Origin: Pseudisothecium myosuroides
Taxonomy: Eukaryota > Streptophyta > Bryopsida > Hypnales > Lembophyllaceae
Assembly: GCA_951799445.1 (NCBI GenBank)
Contig: OX637290.1
Location: 30,126,987 to 30,190,986, forward strand
Direction of reading: 5' to 3'
Length of the DNA: 64,000 nt
The notes beneath the pieces were generated by a model. The model was not told the origin of the DNA, ran no database searches, and was given only the letters and a program-made list of their open reading frames with translations. The position numbers and the translations under genes are program-made. Below, piece after piece: positions 22,733 to 33,997 of the stretch (position 1 is its first letter; each line of letters begins with the position of its first letter).

Positions 22733-23318
22733 CAGTAGAACTTCTCTTAGTGCATATTGTCTTAGAGCATCGCCACCCATTCACGGCCAAAACGGCTCGG
22801 GGAATGGGGTAGCTCGGGCACGGAAGAAGCCGGGCCGCTTTCATCCGCCACCCATTCACGGGAAAGAAGACATGCCAAAGGGAGTCAATTACAAACGTTA
22901 ATGCTTTGTCATTGTAAAGAACCAATCAACATGTGGGTTTATTAAAAACAAGTATAAGAAATAGCCCCAAAATCGAGAAATCCGACAAGATCTTGCAAAG
23001 TCAATGCAAAGCGGGTCGGGTGGTGGGGACACTCTCCTACCGTTTGGAGAGGGAAATTTCCCGTGACCGATCTCTTTTTGGAGCTTTCCCGTGAATGGGT
23101 GGCTCATTTTTTCCTCCCGGCCGAGAGCTTGGCCGTGAATGGGTGGCGATGCTCTTAGTGCACATATGCACTAAGAGAGGTTGTAATATTTGTGAACAGT
23201 AGTTGGAGGCCCCATAGTGAGAGGCCACGTTAGCCAAAGTTCTGGTAGAACCTCTCTAATTACATAAACCTCTCTTAGTGCCTAGTCCCGACTCTATGCA
23301 TTAAGACAAGTTCTACTG
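22733..23318. mobile_element. TA-flanked MITE (CAGTAGAACTT ends), split by a nested MITE
   Basis: CAGTAGAACTTCTCTTAGTG at the left matches the inverse of the right end (CAGTAGAACTTGTCTTAATG), with TA on each side (22731-22732; 23319-23320). Without the nested TTA-flanked element (22765-23154) it is about 195 bp. Ends of this kind are known for mariner-derived plant MITEs. Confidence 0.7.
22765..23154. mobile_element. TTA-flanked MITE (PIF/Harbinger-like), copy 1
   Basis: Inverted ends GAGCATCGCCACCCATTCAC with target duplication TTA (22762-22764; 23155-23157); 390 bp. Related to the copy at 25837-26231. A 3-bp TTA/TAA duplication is typical of PIF/Harbinger (Tourist) MITEs. Inserted into the CAGTAGAAC element. 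Confidence 0.8.
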
Positions 23319-23320
23319 TA

Positions 23321-24270
23321 CTTGTTCCTTCTATCAATATAATTGGTCCATGTGTTTCAAGGGGAAAAAAAAAATCCATTTCATTTGTGAAAAAGAAAAA
23401 ACCCTATACAGTTTCCTACAATTAATAAACACTCCTGATTCACCCACCCATCAGTCAAAACCAAAACCAAAAAAACTTTAATGCAAATACATATGGAGTA
23501 TATACAATATGATGTATAGAATATGGATGTCTACTGTAATATGGAATATTGTACAATATGATATATGGATACAGATACGTGATACAGGGATATATTGAAT
23601 GTGTGTGTGTGTTAACCAGAATACTAATACGGTATGCAATAGATATAGATATAGATATAGATATGTGTGTGTGTGCAGGATATGGGGCACATGATATGGG
23701 ATATGATTGTTAATCCCTTATCAATTGCAATCTAGCATGTTCAAAAAAAATATAGATATAGAATAATGAATCTTCACTTATTTAAGTTACTAAGTGAGTG
23801 GGTGAAATTCTTCACTATTTCTATCCTCTCAAAGAGGCAATAAGTTAGAGGTATTCCTACTACAAGAGAAAGATTCCCTAGGCAAGACTCACGTACAAGT
23901 ATGGTATTTTGCAACACTAAATTTTATTATTGTAGTGCATAAAGTCATAAAATTGTATAACCAGGCAATGGTCCTCATGTTAGTAAGGTATTATGCTATG
24001 CTAAATGCATGCGAGGGACTTATTAGCTAATTCTAGGATTGGATTTGACTGAGGAGCCATATAAGACAATTTTTTTCACTGGAGGGGGCAATCTCTTTTT
24101 TTTTTTTTACTTGAAACACCCGGACAATTTTCACTAATTGGGGAACAATCTCCTTTTCAAGGATGCAAAAGGAACCCTTGCCTCATTGGTAAACAATGTT
24201 ATGATGGAAGTTTTATTTGATTTAAATTAGATGATTCTTAGTATATAGCAAAGGTACAAAGAACAACTAG
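23321..24270. other. Intergenic; GATATA and GT microsatellites
   Basis: Short simple repeats: (GT)n near 23600 and 23665, and four ATAGAT units at 23640-23662, in ATATGG-rich DNA. No gene seen. Confidence 0.6.
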
Positions 24271-24561
24271 CATTAAAAGAGATTCGGGCTTCTAAGAGAC
24301 TGCGAGTTCCCGGACTGTGGGAACTCTGCAGGAATGCTGGAACGTTGCCAAATGGCTAGTCTGACATGGCCAAGCGATTGCCATGTCATTTTTAAAATTT
24401 TAAAATTAAAATTAAATTTTTTTTAGTATTCTCTTAACGTTTTTATAATAATAATAATAATAATTTTTTTAATAATTTTTTTTTTCTGACAGCAGGGGCT
24501 GGTTCCCAACATTGGAAACAGCCCTAAAACAGTCTTCCAGAGGCTCAGATTTCCTCTAATG
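24271..24561. mobile_element. MITE with CATTA ends, copy 2
   Basis: Imperfect 32-bp inverted ends (CATTAAAAGAGATTCGGGC against the inverse CATTAGAGGAAATCTGAGCC); 291 bp. Shares the internal TGACATGGCC motif and A/T-rich centre with 11736-12008. Confidence 0.6.
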
Positions 24562-24654
24562 AGAACTAAGGCCAAGAAGGTTTGACATCTAATGATGGCA
24601 CCTAATATGCAGTCAGTGCCAGTTTAGCTTGACGTGGATGACCCAAAACCCTTG

Positions 24655-24900
24655 AGCAACTTCTAAAGTGGTCTGCTTGTAAAGCGACCGTGTAAGAGTT
24701 GATTGCATGTTAGGGGAAGCTTAACTCTTTGAAACAATTTTTAGTAAATTTTTATAGGAAGGAAAATGGAATTGGCATCTAATCCAAGTTGCTTCATATT
24801 TTTTTGGATCTTCATGGAATTAGTTACAAATTTTTGAAGTTGAATCACAATGGTCACTAAAAGTGATTCCCTCATGAAATGTAGACTATTGAAACATTGA
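24655..24900 (-). repeat. Dispersed repeat, inverse copy of 56820-57050
   Basis: Contains GGGGAAGCTTAACTC, TGAAACAATTTTTAGTAAAT and CATGGAATTAGTTAC, which read as the inverse of the segment at 56820-57050 in the same order. No ORF; element type unknown. Confidence 0.6.
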
Positions 24901-25287
24901 AGAAACCAAAATGTACCTCTATATTAGAAGTTGCTTTTAGAGCACCTTATCTTACAATTGAACTCAATTTCATTGCATTCCATGACTTACATCCTAAACT
25001 CCTAATTAGGTATGTACACACATAATCCACAATGCCCAAAATGTGACACTTACATTTGGACCAAAAAGCATCACTTTTTTTTTTCAGATACTAATTATAC
25101 AAGCTGTACATTAAAGTAGGTACCCCCCAAACCAACACATTTTGCTATTATGCCTAATTACAATTATTAGACTGGTCAAATTTTCATATTTTATGTTGGC
25201 AAGTGAAAAGAGGTTCTAACGCACCAAAGCCGAATACAACATTTGGATACCATATGCAAAAGTTATGAAAGGTCCCGATTTTTTTGG

Positions 25288-25753
25288 TGAGGTAACTACA
25301 CCTAAAATGGACCACTCCTCAAAATTGACCGCTATTTTTGAAGGGAAAATGAATTGGGGGGATACCCAAAATGATATACATTAAAGAAAAAATGTAAGAT
25401 GGAATTAAGGCCCATTTCGAGTAGTGTGCAGCTCTATTAATAGAATTTTGGAGGTGGCAACCTCACAAGTGGTCCATTTCAAGTACACACTCTGTTGGTT
25501 TAACTTCTTCTCTTTGACATTTCTTCATGTGCATCAAATTGATTTTGGCATCACCTAGATGATACTTTTAGCACCCTACACCTGGTATCTTTAAAAATTA
25601 GTAACTAATTCACAATGCATCCAAAAATTATGGAACCACTTGCATTTTGATTCATAGTCCTTCACATATACACCAAAATTGTTGTTAATCTTCTAAAGCA
25701 TATTGATCATGCCACAGAGCTTAACTGTGCAATTTTAGGTGTAGTTTACCTTA
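25288..25753. mobile_element. Nested element with AAGGTAAACTACACC ends
   Basis: Left TGAGGTAACTACACCTAAAA and right, in inverse, TAAGGTAAACTACACCTAAA; 466 bp. Its position is an insertion relative to the intact relative at 44119-44392. The ends resemble the host element's own ends, so it may be a sister family. Confidence 0.65.
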
Positions 25754-25836
25754 CATGTTCTAAAATCATTTCTTCAACAGAAGTACATATTGATTTTGGA
25801 AATGTACGCGGAGTGAAGATGGCTAGTTTTGTTTTA

Positions 25837-26231
25837 GAGCATCGCCACCCATTCACTCCCAAGCTCCCGGGCCGGGGTTTGGGCGGGGCCGGGAACAAAA
25901 AGGGAGCCACCCATTCACGGGGAAAGGAAAAAAGAAGACTGGTCACTCCAAAATGAGCTCTCCAAACACTAGCTCCCCTTCCCCGCCACACTTTGATTTG
26001 GACCTTGAACTTGTCGGCTTTCTTGGCTAGTGGGCCATTTCTTAACTTTTTTTAATCAACTAGTATTTTGATTGGCTCTTGGTTATGACAAGCCATTAAT
26101 GCATGGCTTTATTTTGTTTTGGCGTCCCACTTCCCCGTGAATGGGTGGCGCATGGAAGCGGCCCGGAAGAAGCAGGGCCCTTGCCACCCCATTCCCCGAG
26201 CCGTGTTTGCGGGGAATGGGTGGCGATGCTC
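25837..26231. mobile_element. TTA-flanked MITE (PIF/Harbinger-like), copy 2
   Basis: Ends GAGCATCGCCACCCATTCAC as in copy 1, target duplication TTA (25834-25836; 26232-26234), 395 bp. It interrupts the outer TA element. Confidence 0.8.
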
Positions 26232-26374
26232 TTAGGCAGGGTACCATTTTGGGTGTACCCACCTTATATCACCTTATATTATTGTACCTTGATGTATTAC
26301 GAGAAGGTACATATGAATGCAACAGTAAGGTATTCAATAACTGCACAAAATTCCTCCCGGCCAGGTCACTTTGT

Positions 26375-26435
26375 AGCTGGTGGTTTTGTATTTTGCGTTT
26401 GCAATGAAATTTAGTTTCATTTGTTTCAAAACCCT
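26375..26435 (+). mobile_element. Non-LTR retrotransposon 3' end fragment
   Basis: TTTGTATTTTGCGTTTGCAA followed by TGAAATTTAGTTTCATTTGT and CAAAA matches the 3' end described at 8050-8181 in direct orientation. Confidence 0.5.
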
Positions 26436-26439
26436 CAAA

Positions 26440-28776
26440 AAGACACTGCAAAAAAGGCTCCAGACGGCAGCCTTTGTATCCCTCCATAGTCAACTGTCAG
26501 GAGTACACACATAAGATATCACATATTCACATTTGTTTTACATCCTACCTACGTTCCACTTCTAGAATCTAGACTCAATTGAGTTGACTAATACTCCTGA
26601 CACCAAAATGACATGTCCCGCCCAGCTACTGTATGCTTCCACCCCTCTGAATTATTGTTGGAAGTTGGACCAGACTAGCAGACGAGGTAAGATTGAACAA
26701 GTTGATACCTATCCACTAAATGCACCAAATTCCCTAAACAAGGAATAAAACAAAAGATACGGCGCCTCACACCATGTCCATGTAAATGAGCCTCTGTCCA
26801 TAATCAAAGATGCTTCGTCACTCCGCAATCCACATGATCATTCAATTTGGCCTGATACTGTATCTCAAATAAATTCTCACAGTAACAGAACTCAGTAACA
26901 GACGACATGTAACAAATAATATATATTTATCACCTTAAGGATGTTTTTAAGAATTAGTAGCATTGAACATCTAACATTTGTCTTTGAGGGTCTAGAAAGA
27001 GGTGAAATTCTGTAACATATATGAGATTTTGATGAATATTGAGGTAACAAGTTCGAGGTTTGACTGTTATACAAACCGCAGACTGACCTAGTCTGGAGTC
27101 CAAGATCACCTACTCCAGACAGTGTAAGTTCGTTTGCAAGGGCCCTCGATCAGACAGACAGACTGCGCAACAGAGAGCACTGGATATGATCCACTGCTCC
27201 ACAACCGCACAATGCCACAATCAGCTCTGCCATGGCAGGAGTTCAATAATATAAAACCGCCTTTACGAGACGAAAGCTCCCAATTCATGATCAGCTTCCC
27301 TTGCCAAGCCAATAATTCAATAATATTCTCGGCGCTCTCTCTGTCAAGGTTGACTGCATGAAGGTCCTGCAGAAATCAATGAGCTGGTCTGAAGTAGATC
27401 GGTATTCAAGGTCGTCTAACTCAGTAGTAGTCTGTACCCTGGAGCACGTACCCCTGTTTGGTGGGGAGGGAGTGCAAACCCTTTTGTTGCAGTACTGGCG
27501 ATTAGTTAAGCTTCACACAAGCGGGAGTGGAGAGAAAGGTCCAGACAGTGCACACCCGTCCGCTCATTTAGTACTGCACAACACTCTTCTAGTCCTGCAG
27601 AAAATAATCGCCGAATGTCAATCGTACCATAATGTAGCTACATGGTGTCTTCAGTAGAGAGGAATGTCAATCGTACTTATTGAAGTCGCGGATCTTACAG
27701 TTACACAGATTGCTTTGGGTTTCGTAAATTGAACTGGAAACAGTGCGGCGGCACACGTTGTGATGTAATTAATTAGCCATCAAGAGTCTGTTTTCGTTCT
27801 GTAAAATAAGCTACAATTTGGCTCTGGGCAGTACAGGAAATCAATGATGAAATTTACAGACTGTTGAATGGCAAGGAGTTGCGTACAAATTGCGAAGACT
27901 GGTACGAGCTTCAGGTTCAACTTTGCTTTCGGAGGGTTACCATTGCCAGACAGTGATGGGACACATATACGCACACCCTTTGAGATCGACAACGTAGAAG
28001 AATCATGGTACGTCGTGAACTAGGTAGCTAGCTCGTCCTTGTTGTGCAGAGTTCAAGAGAGAGTGGAAAACCGTTAAAACCTTGAGCTCGTCTTCTTCTA
28101 CCAGCCAGGCATTAGATACGTAGCATCTATGCACTTACCAGCTAGTACCAATTTTAATTAAAACAAAGCTGAGATAGAATCTGAAACTTCTGGCCAGAAT
28201 TCGTAAATTGGAAACTGGTCCCACTTGAGACTTTAATTTCGGTTGAATGTTATGTTTTTCCAGAGGACTGTCTGGGTGGCCGTCACTCCACCCTACACTG
28301 TCAAATGAGTCTGGAGCAAGCTAGCGCGTAGCTTGTGTGTCCACCACAGCTCCTGTCTCATTGCTGATCAATGGCTGCTAAGCTGCACCAAAAGCTATCC
28401 CCCACTGTAGCAGCCTTTGGTTAGCAAGCAGGTGTGACCCCGACCTTCATTTCGTGTCAGTGAGATGGAGATTGAAGTAGTAGCTCGGCTCTTCATGGCG
28501 CCATGCGAATGAGAGTAAGGTAGTCACAATCTGCACTAGTGAAATTATGCAGTTTCTGCCATTTGCAAAGAGCTTTCGCGGAGCTTAATGCACTGACAGC
28601 AAGGTGGTGTCTGGAGGCCAGTAATTCTTAGAAGTGGACGTGATCGATTGAACATGATTGAGCAGGTGGCGATGGTGGCGGTGCCGGGAACGATGCTTGA
28701 GAAGCTGGTGTGCAATATCATCAAGAGGAGTTGAGAAACGGCCGGGGTGTAGGATGCGAAGGCCGGAGATAGAGAG
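26440..28776. other. Intergenic, 5' flank of the neprosin gene
   Basis: No gene recognised. A short inverted repeat GTCTGGAGT/ACTCCAGAC lies at 27091-27120. Composition becomes less AT-rich towards the neprosin start. No TATA element could be assigned. Confidence 0.4.
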
Positions 28777-31700
28777 ATGTCAAGGTGTGTGCTGCCCAAG
28801 GGATGGGTATCCGGAGGTGCCGGAATTCTTGTGATTGTGCTCCTTCAGGTCGTCACTGAGCTGCCTGTTGCAACACATGGGGCGCCGTCTTTGGAGAGTT
28901 TTCCACGCAGGAAGCTGGATAGGATTCACAGGCATCTCAGTAGAATCAACAAACCTGCGGTCAAAACCATCCAGGTGATTGGAACTTCACCTGCACTGTT
29001 TGAATCTGCCCAGGTTTGTGGTCGCATTCGCAGGTGGTGTGAGGACGGTGTGTGATAGAAAATGCTCTTTCCGTTCCTTCAACTAATATGTAACCAGTGT
29101 GTAAGCAATATGTGGAGTGACATTTTCCTTAGGAATCACGCAATAGAGCTCCCTGGAGAGATCACTTCGGGCATGCACTTCTGCACCCAATCTCGACATC
29201 AAATTTTTTTTTACACTCAATGTATTGGATGACATCAGTGGGAGTTTGGAGGGTTTAGCAACGTTTTGGAAAATGATTTGGAAAATGGTTGAGCAACGTT
29301 TTGGATCATGCTTCAGCTATAAAATGTATCGTTTTTCAGCAAACATGTTCCAAAACGCTCTTTCTCTTTTTGGAAATCGATTAGCACCAACGTTAGGTTT
29401 CAAAATTTGGAATCTCGTGGTAGTGTTATCAGCAGCGTTTTTTGGAATTGCTGTAAGGGTGAATTCAGGATATCGATACGTTTGCGAACAGTCAAACCCT
29501 GGGAGATGGTCATAAAGACCACTATTGAAGAGACAGAACTTAACCCCTGAATTCCCTGAACGATGAGTATCCACAGACATTCAGCCAAGTCATGCTTGCA
29601 CACAACTTGGTCATTGCAGACCAACCAAGTGTACTGGAGAGATGAGTTACTGTTGCTAAGCTTTACAGGGACCAGTCAAGGGCCAGTCAATAGGAGATCA
29701 ACGATATCAGGTCCCTAACGATTTTATTAATATCCTCCAACTCACGTGTCATTATGACCGTTACTATTGTTATTAATGCACCTTTCGGCAAAGCATTTTA
29801 CAATTAATTAATGTTCTTGCTGGGGTCCTCAAGCTTGTATCCAGTTGTGGACATTGATTTCTAGAGCAAGCACAAAGCTGACCAAAGAGCTGACCAATAC
29901 TGTATACATAGCACATTGATCTGAGCCTCCACTCCTTGGTGTGCGGTACTGCTGCAGAGTGTTGATGGGGATTTCATTGACTGTGTGAAAAGTACCCAGC
30001 AACCAGCCTTCGACCACCCTGCATTGCTCAACCATTCACTCGAGGTACCCAAATTTCTACGACCGAGAAAATTGCAGTTCAATCTTGCCTTTCTTCCCTG
30101 AGATTCCCTTCACGTGCACGTGGTAACCAAGCATTGGATATGGAGAGCATGGTTATGTCTCATTTAGAATCTTTGTCCTGTTACAGCGTCATGGTTGAAT
30201 AGGGTTCACCCGAGTTTTATTTATTTATTTGAGCAATACAACCTTATTGGAGAATCACTGGACTCCATGAAAAAATTGGAAGTGTGTGGGAGGTGGGCAG
30301 CTTGCTGATAGTGCTGACTAAATGCAGAGTCCTCCAGATCATAGTCCTGCAGACATTGTTGATGCAAAGCTGGCCAACAACTCTAGTAGAACAGGGTTCA
30401 GGAATGCGCAGCTTTGGCACCAGAGTGGGCAATGTCCGAAAGGCACTGTGGCCATTCGCCGCACTTTGGTAAAGGATGTGCTCCGAGCAGGCAACTTGGA
30501 TGGCTACAAGAGGAAGAAAAATGGACTGAAGTCGGTGCCGCAACCCAACCGACCCCAGGCCATGTCAGACAACGGCCACGAGGTGAGTCTCAAAAAACAT
30601 ACCTTCAAATTAACAAAAGTATTTTTTAGAGTTCATACCACTTGATTCGGACATTTAATAATCTGAATTGGACATAATTAACAAGCTTGGAATTCTAAAC
30701 CTTGACTGCAGCAAAAATATAGTTGTATTTGATTTATCTTGTTTAGTTCAATGTCAATTTTAGTATGGTCCAAGTAACATGAATAGGTGCCTCCTACCAT
30801 GTGACATTTGAGATAACAGGGTCCCAAGCTAAGATGCAGTGTCCATAAAAGTGTTCTTCGAAGCGTTGATCTAGATTTTGAAAGGGATTGCAAATTTCTT
30901 TTTCGTTTTTTCTTTCTGGCACAAGAGAAGGTATTGCACATTTCAAAGCAATTTGCAGTCGACTTTTGTCTGTCGAAAAGGAGAATTCGCATCTAACTTC
31001 CTTTGAATGATTCCTGTTATTCAAAACACTTCTTGAAGGAGCTCTGAATTTTGGAGTTAGAATGGAGGTGCTCTTATTCATGCCTCCCTTCCTTGAAATC
31101 AGTTCACAGTCGGTCCATTACATACAATCGTGTTAAAAGGAACCTGTTAGAACAAGGCAATTCTAGCACACCCGAACAGGTGGATTGGACTCTTTTGTTA
31201 CTTCAAAAGCAACAAAAGTTGTCATAAAATATAATGGATTATTTCAAGAAGCTTATTCTCTCACTGACTTGCACAGGACATTGGCTTACATTGGGTTTAG
31301 GGTTAGGGTTTAGGGTTTAGACTTTTTAGGCTTTAATGCTTTGATGTAACTGGGATCCGAGGAGCTTGTAAAAATAGAGTTCCATTGGTTTCAAATGTTG
31401 ATGTTTTATCAAATCATTTCTGATGACGAGGGGTGCTGGAAACAGCACGCAATCAGCTACATGCAGGGTGGCTTGTATTACGGAGCCCAGAGCACCATGA
31501 ACGTCTGGAGTCCCAGTGTGCAGGTGCCCAGTGAGTTCAGCCTGTCACAGATGTGGATTCTCGCTGGCTCCTTCAACAGTGACCTCAACAGTATTGAGGC
31601 TGGCTGGCAAGTAAGTGACCCACCAGCTTTTTTTGCGCACCCAACTGAACCCTCCCTAACTTAGCTAATGAATGACACTGTCTGGAGTTGCAAAATCCCA

Positions 31701-33252
31701 ATTTATCCTGAAAATCTCTCCTGTTGTGGACAAGTTTGCTTGGACAAGGTCCACAATTTCCAAACACCTGTGCAATTAAAGGGCACATTTGTCACCCAAA
31801 GGTACGCAGTGTCATTTATTCCTGAGGGTAAGTTGAGCATAGCATCATAGAAATGCTTTAGAAACTGTAAGGTAACCCAAATCTAGAGTGGTTGTGGAAA
31901 GTAGAAAATGTTGAGGTACACAAGTAAATTTAAAAAACAAATTGATTGGACAATGTTCGCTTGTCAAGTTTTGAACACGTGCCAAGATCACATTTGTCTC
32001 CATGGTACTGTTGTTTTAAAAAAGAGTGAGTGTACCATCATCGAAATCAAATCAAGAGCCAAGTTGTGGAAAATAATACATGTTGAGCAGCGCAAGTAGT
32101 GAAGGATTTAGTCGTTTCCATAACCAGGATTTAGAATTTGACTCTTTTAGCAGAAATTCAATGAGGACGCTAAAATTTGGGGTGATTTGGTGCCGAGGAA
32201 AGCAAATCTTGGAAATTCTCTTAGAATAGAAACTGGGAAGAAGTGTGACTATGCCATCTCTAGATTACGAGGTCCCATTGAGACTGTTGCGTGAAAGTGG
32301 GAATTATTTCATATCTAGAAACTGTTGCAGAATCTAACTAAGTGCAGTACACTCATGTAGGTGAGTCCACAGCTATACGGAGACAACAGCCCAAGACTCT
32401 TCACATATTGGACGGTACAGGACACGTTTTTTTCACTATCCACTTGCTATTTATGTCAATTGCGTTATGTCAGTTCAGTTCCAATGCAACTCTGTTCTCT
32501 GATAGCGGTATGACTTTCAGCTTCTTGGTGTACAGACTGATGCATACCAAGCAACAGGATGCTACAATCTTCTGTGCTCTGGGTTCGTCCAAACCAGTAA
32601 TGCAATTGCCATAGGAGCGGCTATCACTCCTGTTTCAAGATCTGCTGGTTCGCAGTACGATATTCGCATCCTTATTTGGAAAGTACGTGAATCCATGTGT
32701 CGGCCATAAATTCTGGATCCTACAGTAAAAAGCAAGTGGAATCCTGCATGTAGTAATGAATTTCGAGGCTTACTCGATCAGTTGAGGAATTAATTTCAAT
32801 TTCTTTTACAGTTGGTTAGTACGTTGCATGGACTCATTATTTAATGGTTCCACGAATTTTGCACCTTCAAGCAGGATCCCATCAAGGGCAACTGGTGGAT
32901 GCAGTTTGGGGACGGGCACTTGGTGGGCTACTGGCCTGCCTCCCTTTTCACCCATCTCGCCACGAGTGCGACGATGTTGGAGTGGGGAGGGGAGGTGGTG
33001 AACACGCAACCCGCGGGTCACCATTCGGCCACCACGATGGGCAGCGGCCAATTTGCGGAGAAGGGATTCGCCCGGGCCAGCTACGTGCGGAACATCATGT
33101 ACGTGGACGCCAAGAATCTGCTCCGGACTCCCGTGGGAATGCAAACTCTGGCGGAACACCCAAAGTGTTACAACATTCAAAGTTCGTTCAATAGGGAATG
33201 GGGCGCCTACTTTTATTACGGTGGACCCGGCCACAACTCGGATTGCCCTTAA
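28777..33252 (+). CDS. Neprosin-domain protein (glutamic peptidase family, DUF239), secreted
   Basis: Six phase-0 exons: 28777-28974, 30328-30582, 31446-31610, 32361-32414, 32536-32682, 32875-33252; 398 residues. Residues about 14-35 are a hydrophobic signal peptide (ILVIVLLQVV). The activation-peptide region follows (HLSRINKPAVKTIQ; LWHQSGQCPKGTVAIRRT), then the neprosin domain from about 150: QGGLYYGAQSTMNVWSPSV, EFSLSQMWILAGS, IEAGWQ, GCYNLLCSGFVQT, WPASLFTHLA, EWGGEV. The two catalytic glutamates of neprosin correspond to E202 (IEAGW) and E313 (WGGEV), spaced as in the family. Neprosins are acid, proline-directed endopeptidases; the natural substrate of this protein is unknown. Odd: the usual 'SPDGDIIDCV' after the first splice site is SPPDHSPADIVDA here. 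Convergent with the BSL gene, 745 bp between stops. Confidence 0.93.
31293..31320 (+). repeat. Interstitial telomere-like tract in neprosin intron 2
   Basis: About four units of GGGTTTA with one shortened unit, 136 bp upstream of the exon 3 acceptor. Confidence 0.7.
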
Positions 33253-33997
33253 TTAGGGCACAACAACCAACACACATACTCTTCAGGAGCATCTTATAGA
33301 TAGAACAATTCTTTTGTAATACAACCCACGGGTTATGGTAGGCAGCCACAATTCTTTTGTAATGCAACCCCAGGGTTATGGTTTCCAGGCAGTAGAGTAG
33401 AATAAGTGAATGCCAAGAAGGGTGCATATATGATCCAGCTAGTGTAATACACAATCATGTGGTCACTTTGGATCATGCATTCACCTTAACTTAGCCCCCA
33501 ACATTAAGAATGTTAAGCTTCAGAACTTACCAGCAGTGCAGCTGTCCACCTCTTTCAAGCGATGTGGTCCATGCCCGTTCCATTCCTTTGTTGTAACACC
33601 TCGATACCTCGACCGACGAGTATTGACAAACTACAAATTGCAGAAAATTTTATGACAACAGCTCGGAGACGACAGGGATACACTTGGTAACAAGAGAATA
33701 TCAGCTCCAAATCTAAATCATACTTTGAAAGGGAGTGACATGTACCTGGCTATTATTATGAATGATACTCAATTCACGTTCTATCCACAATCACAGTCCC
33801 TCCCTGCGGGTGGACTCAACTAAAATCTGGATGACTAAGCTCACAACTCGATTGGCGCCTTCCAAAAAAATCCGGCGCATGCCGACCTACTCAATCTCAA
33901 GGATTCACGAATATACTTTACAAAACCTACTAGAACAACATTTGCCATGGGCACATATATATGTGCAGGCACTAAAACCTGTAAGGACCGGTTAATA
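33253..33997. other. Convergent 3' spacer with a 43-bp tandem duplication
   Basis: ACAATTCTTTTGTAAT starts at 33305 and again at 33348; each copy is followed by GGTTATGG. No gene in the spacer. Confidence 0.6.

Larger units (their letters stand above)
25114..26264 (-). mobile_element. TA-flanked element carrying two nested insertions
   Basis: Outer ends AAGTAGGTACCCCCCAAAC and TTTTGGGTGTACCCACCT, flanked by TA (25112-25113; 26265-26266). The sequence is the inverse of the intact element at 44119-44392, interrupted by inserts at 25288-25753 and 25837-26231. Removing these leaves about 290 bp against 274 bp for the intact copy. Confidence 0.75.
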
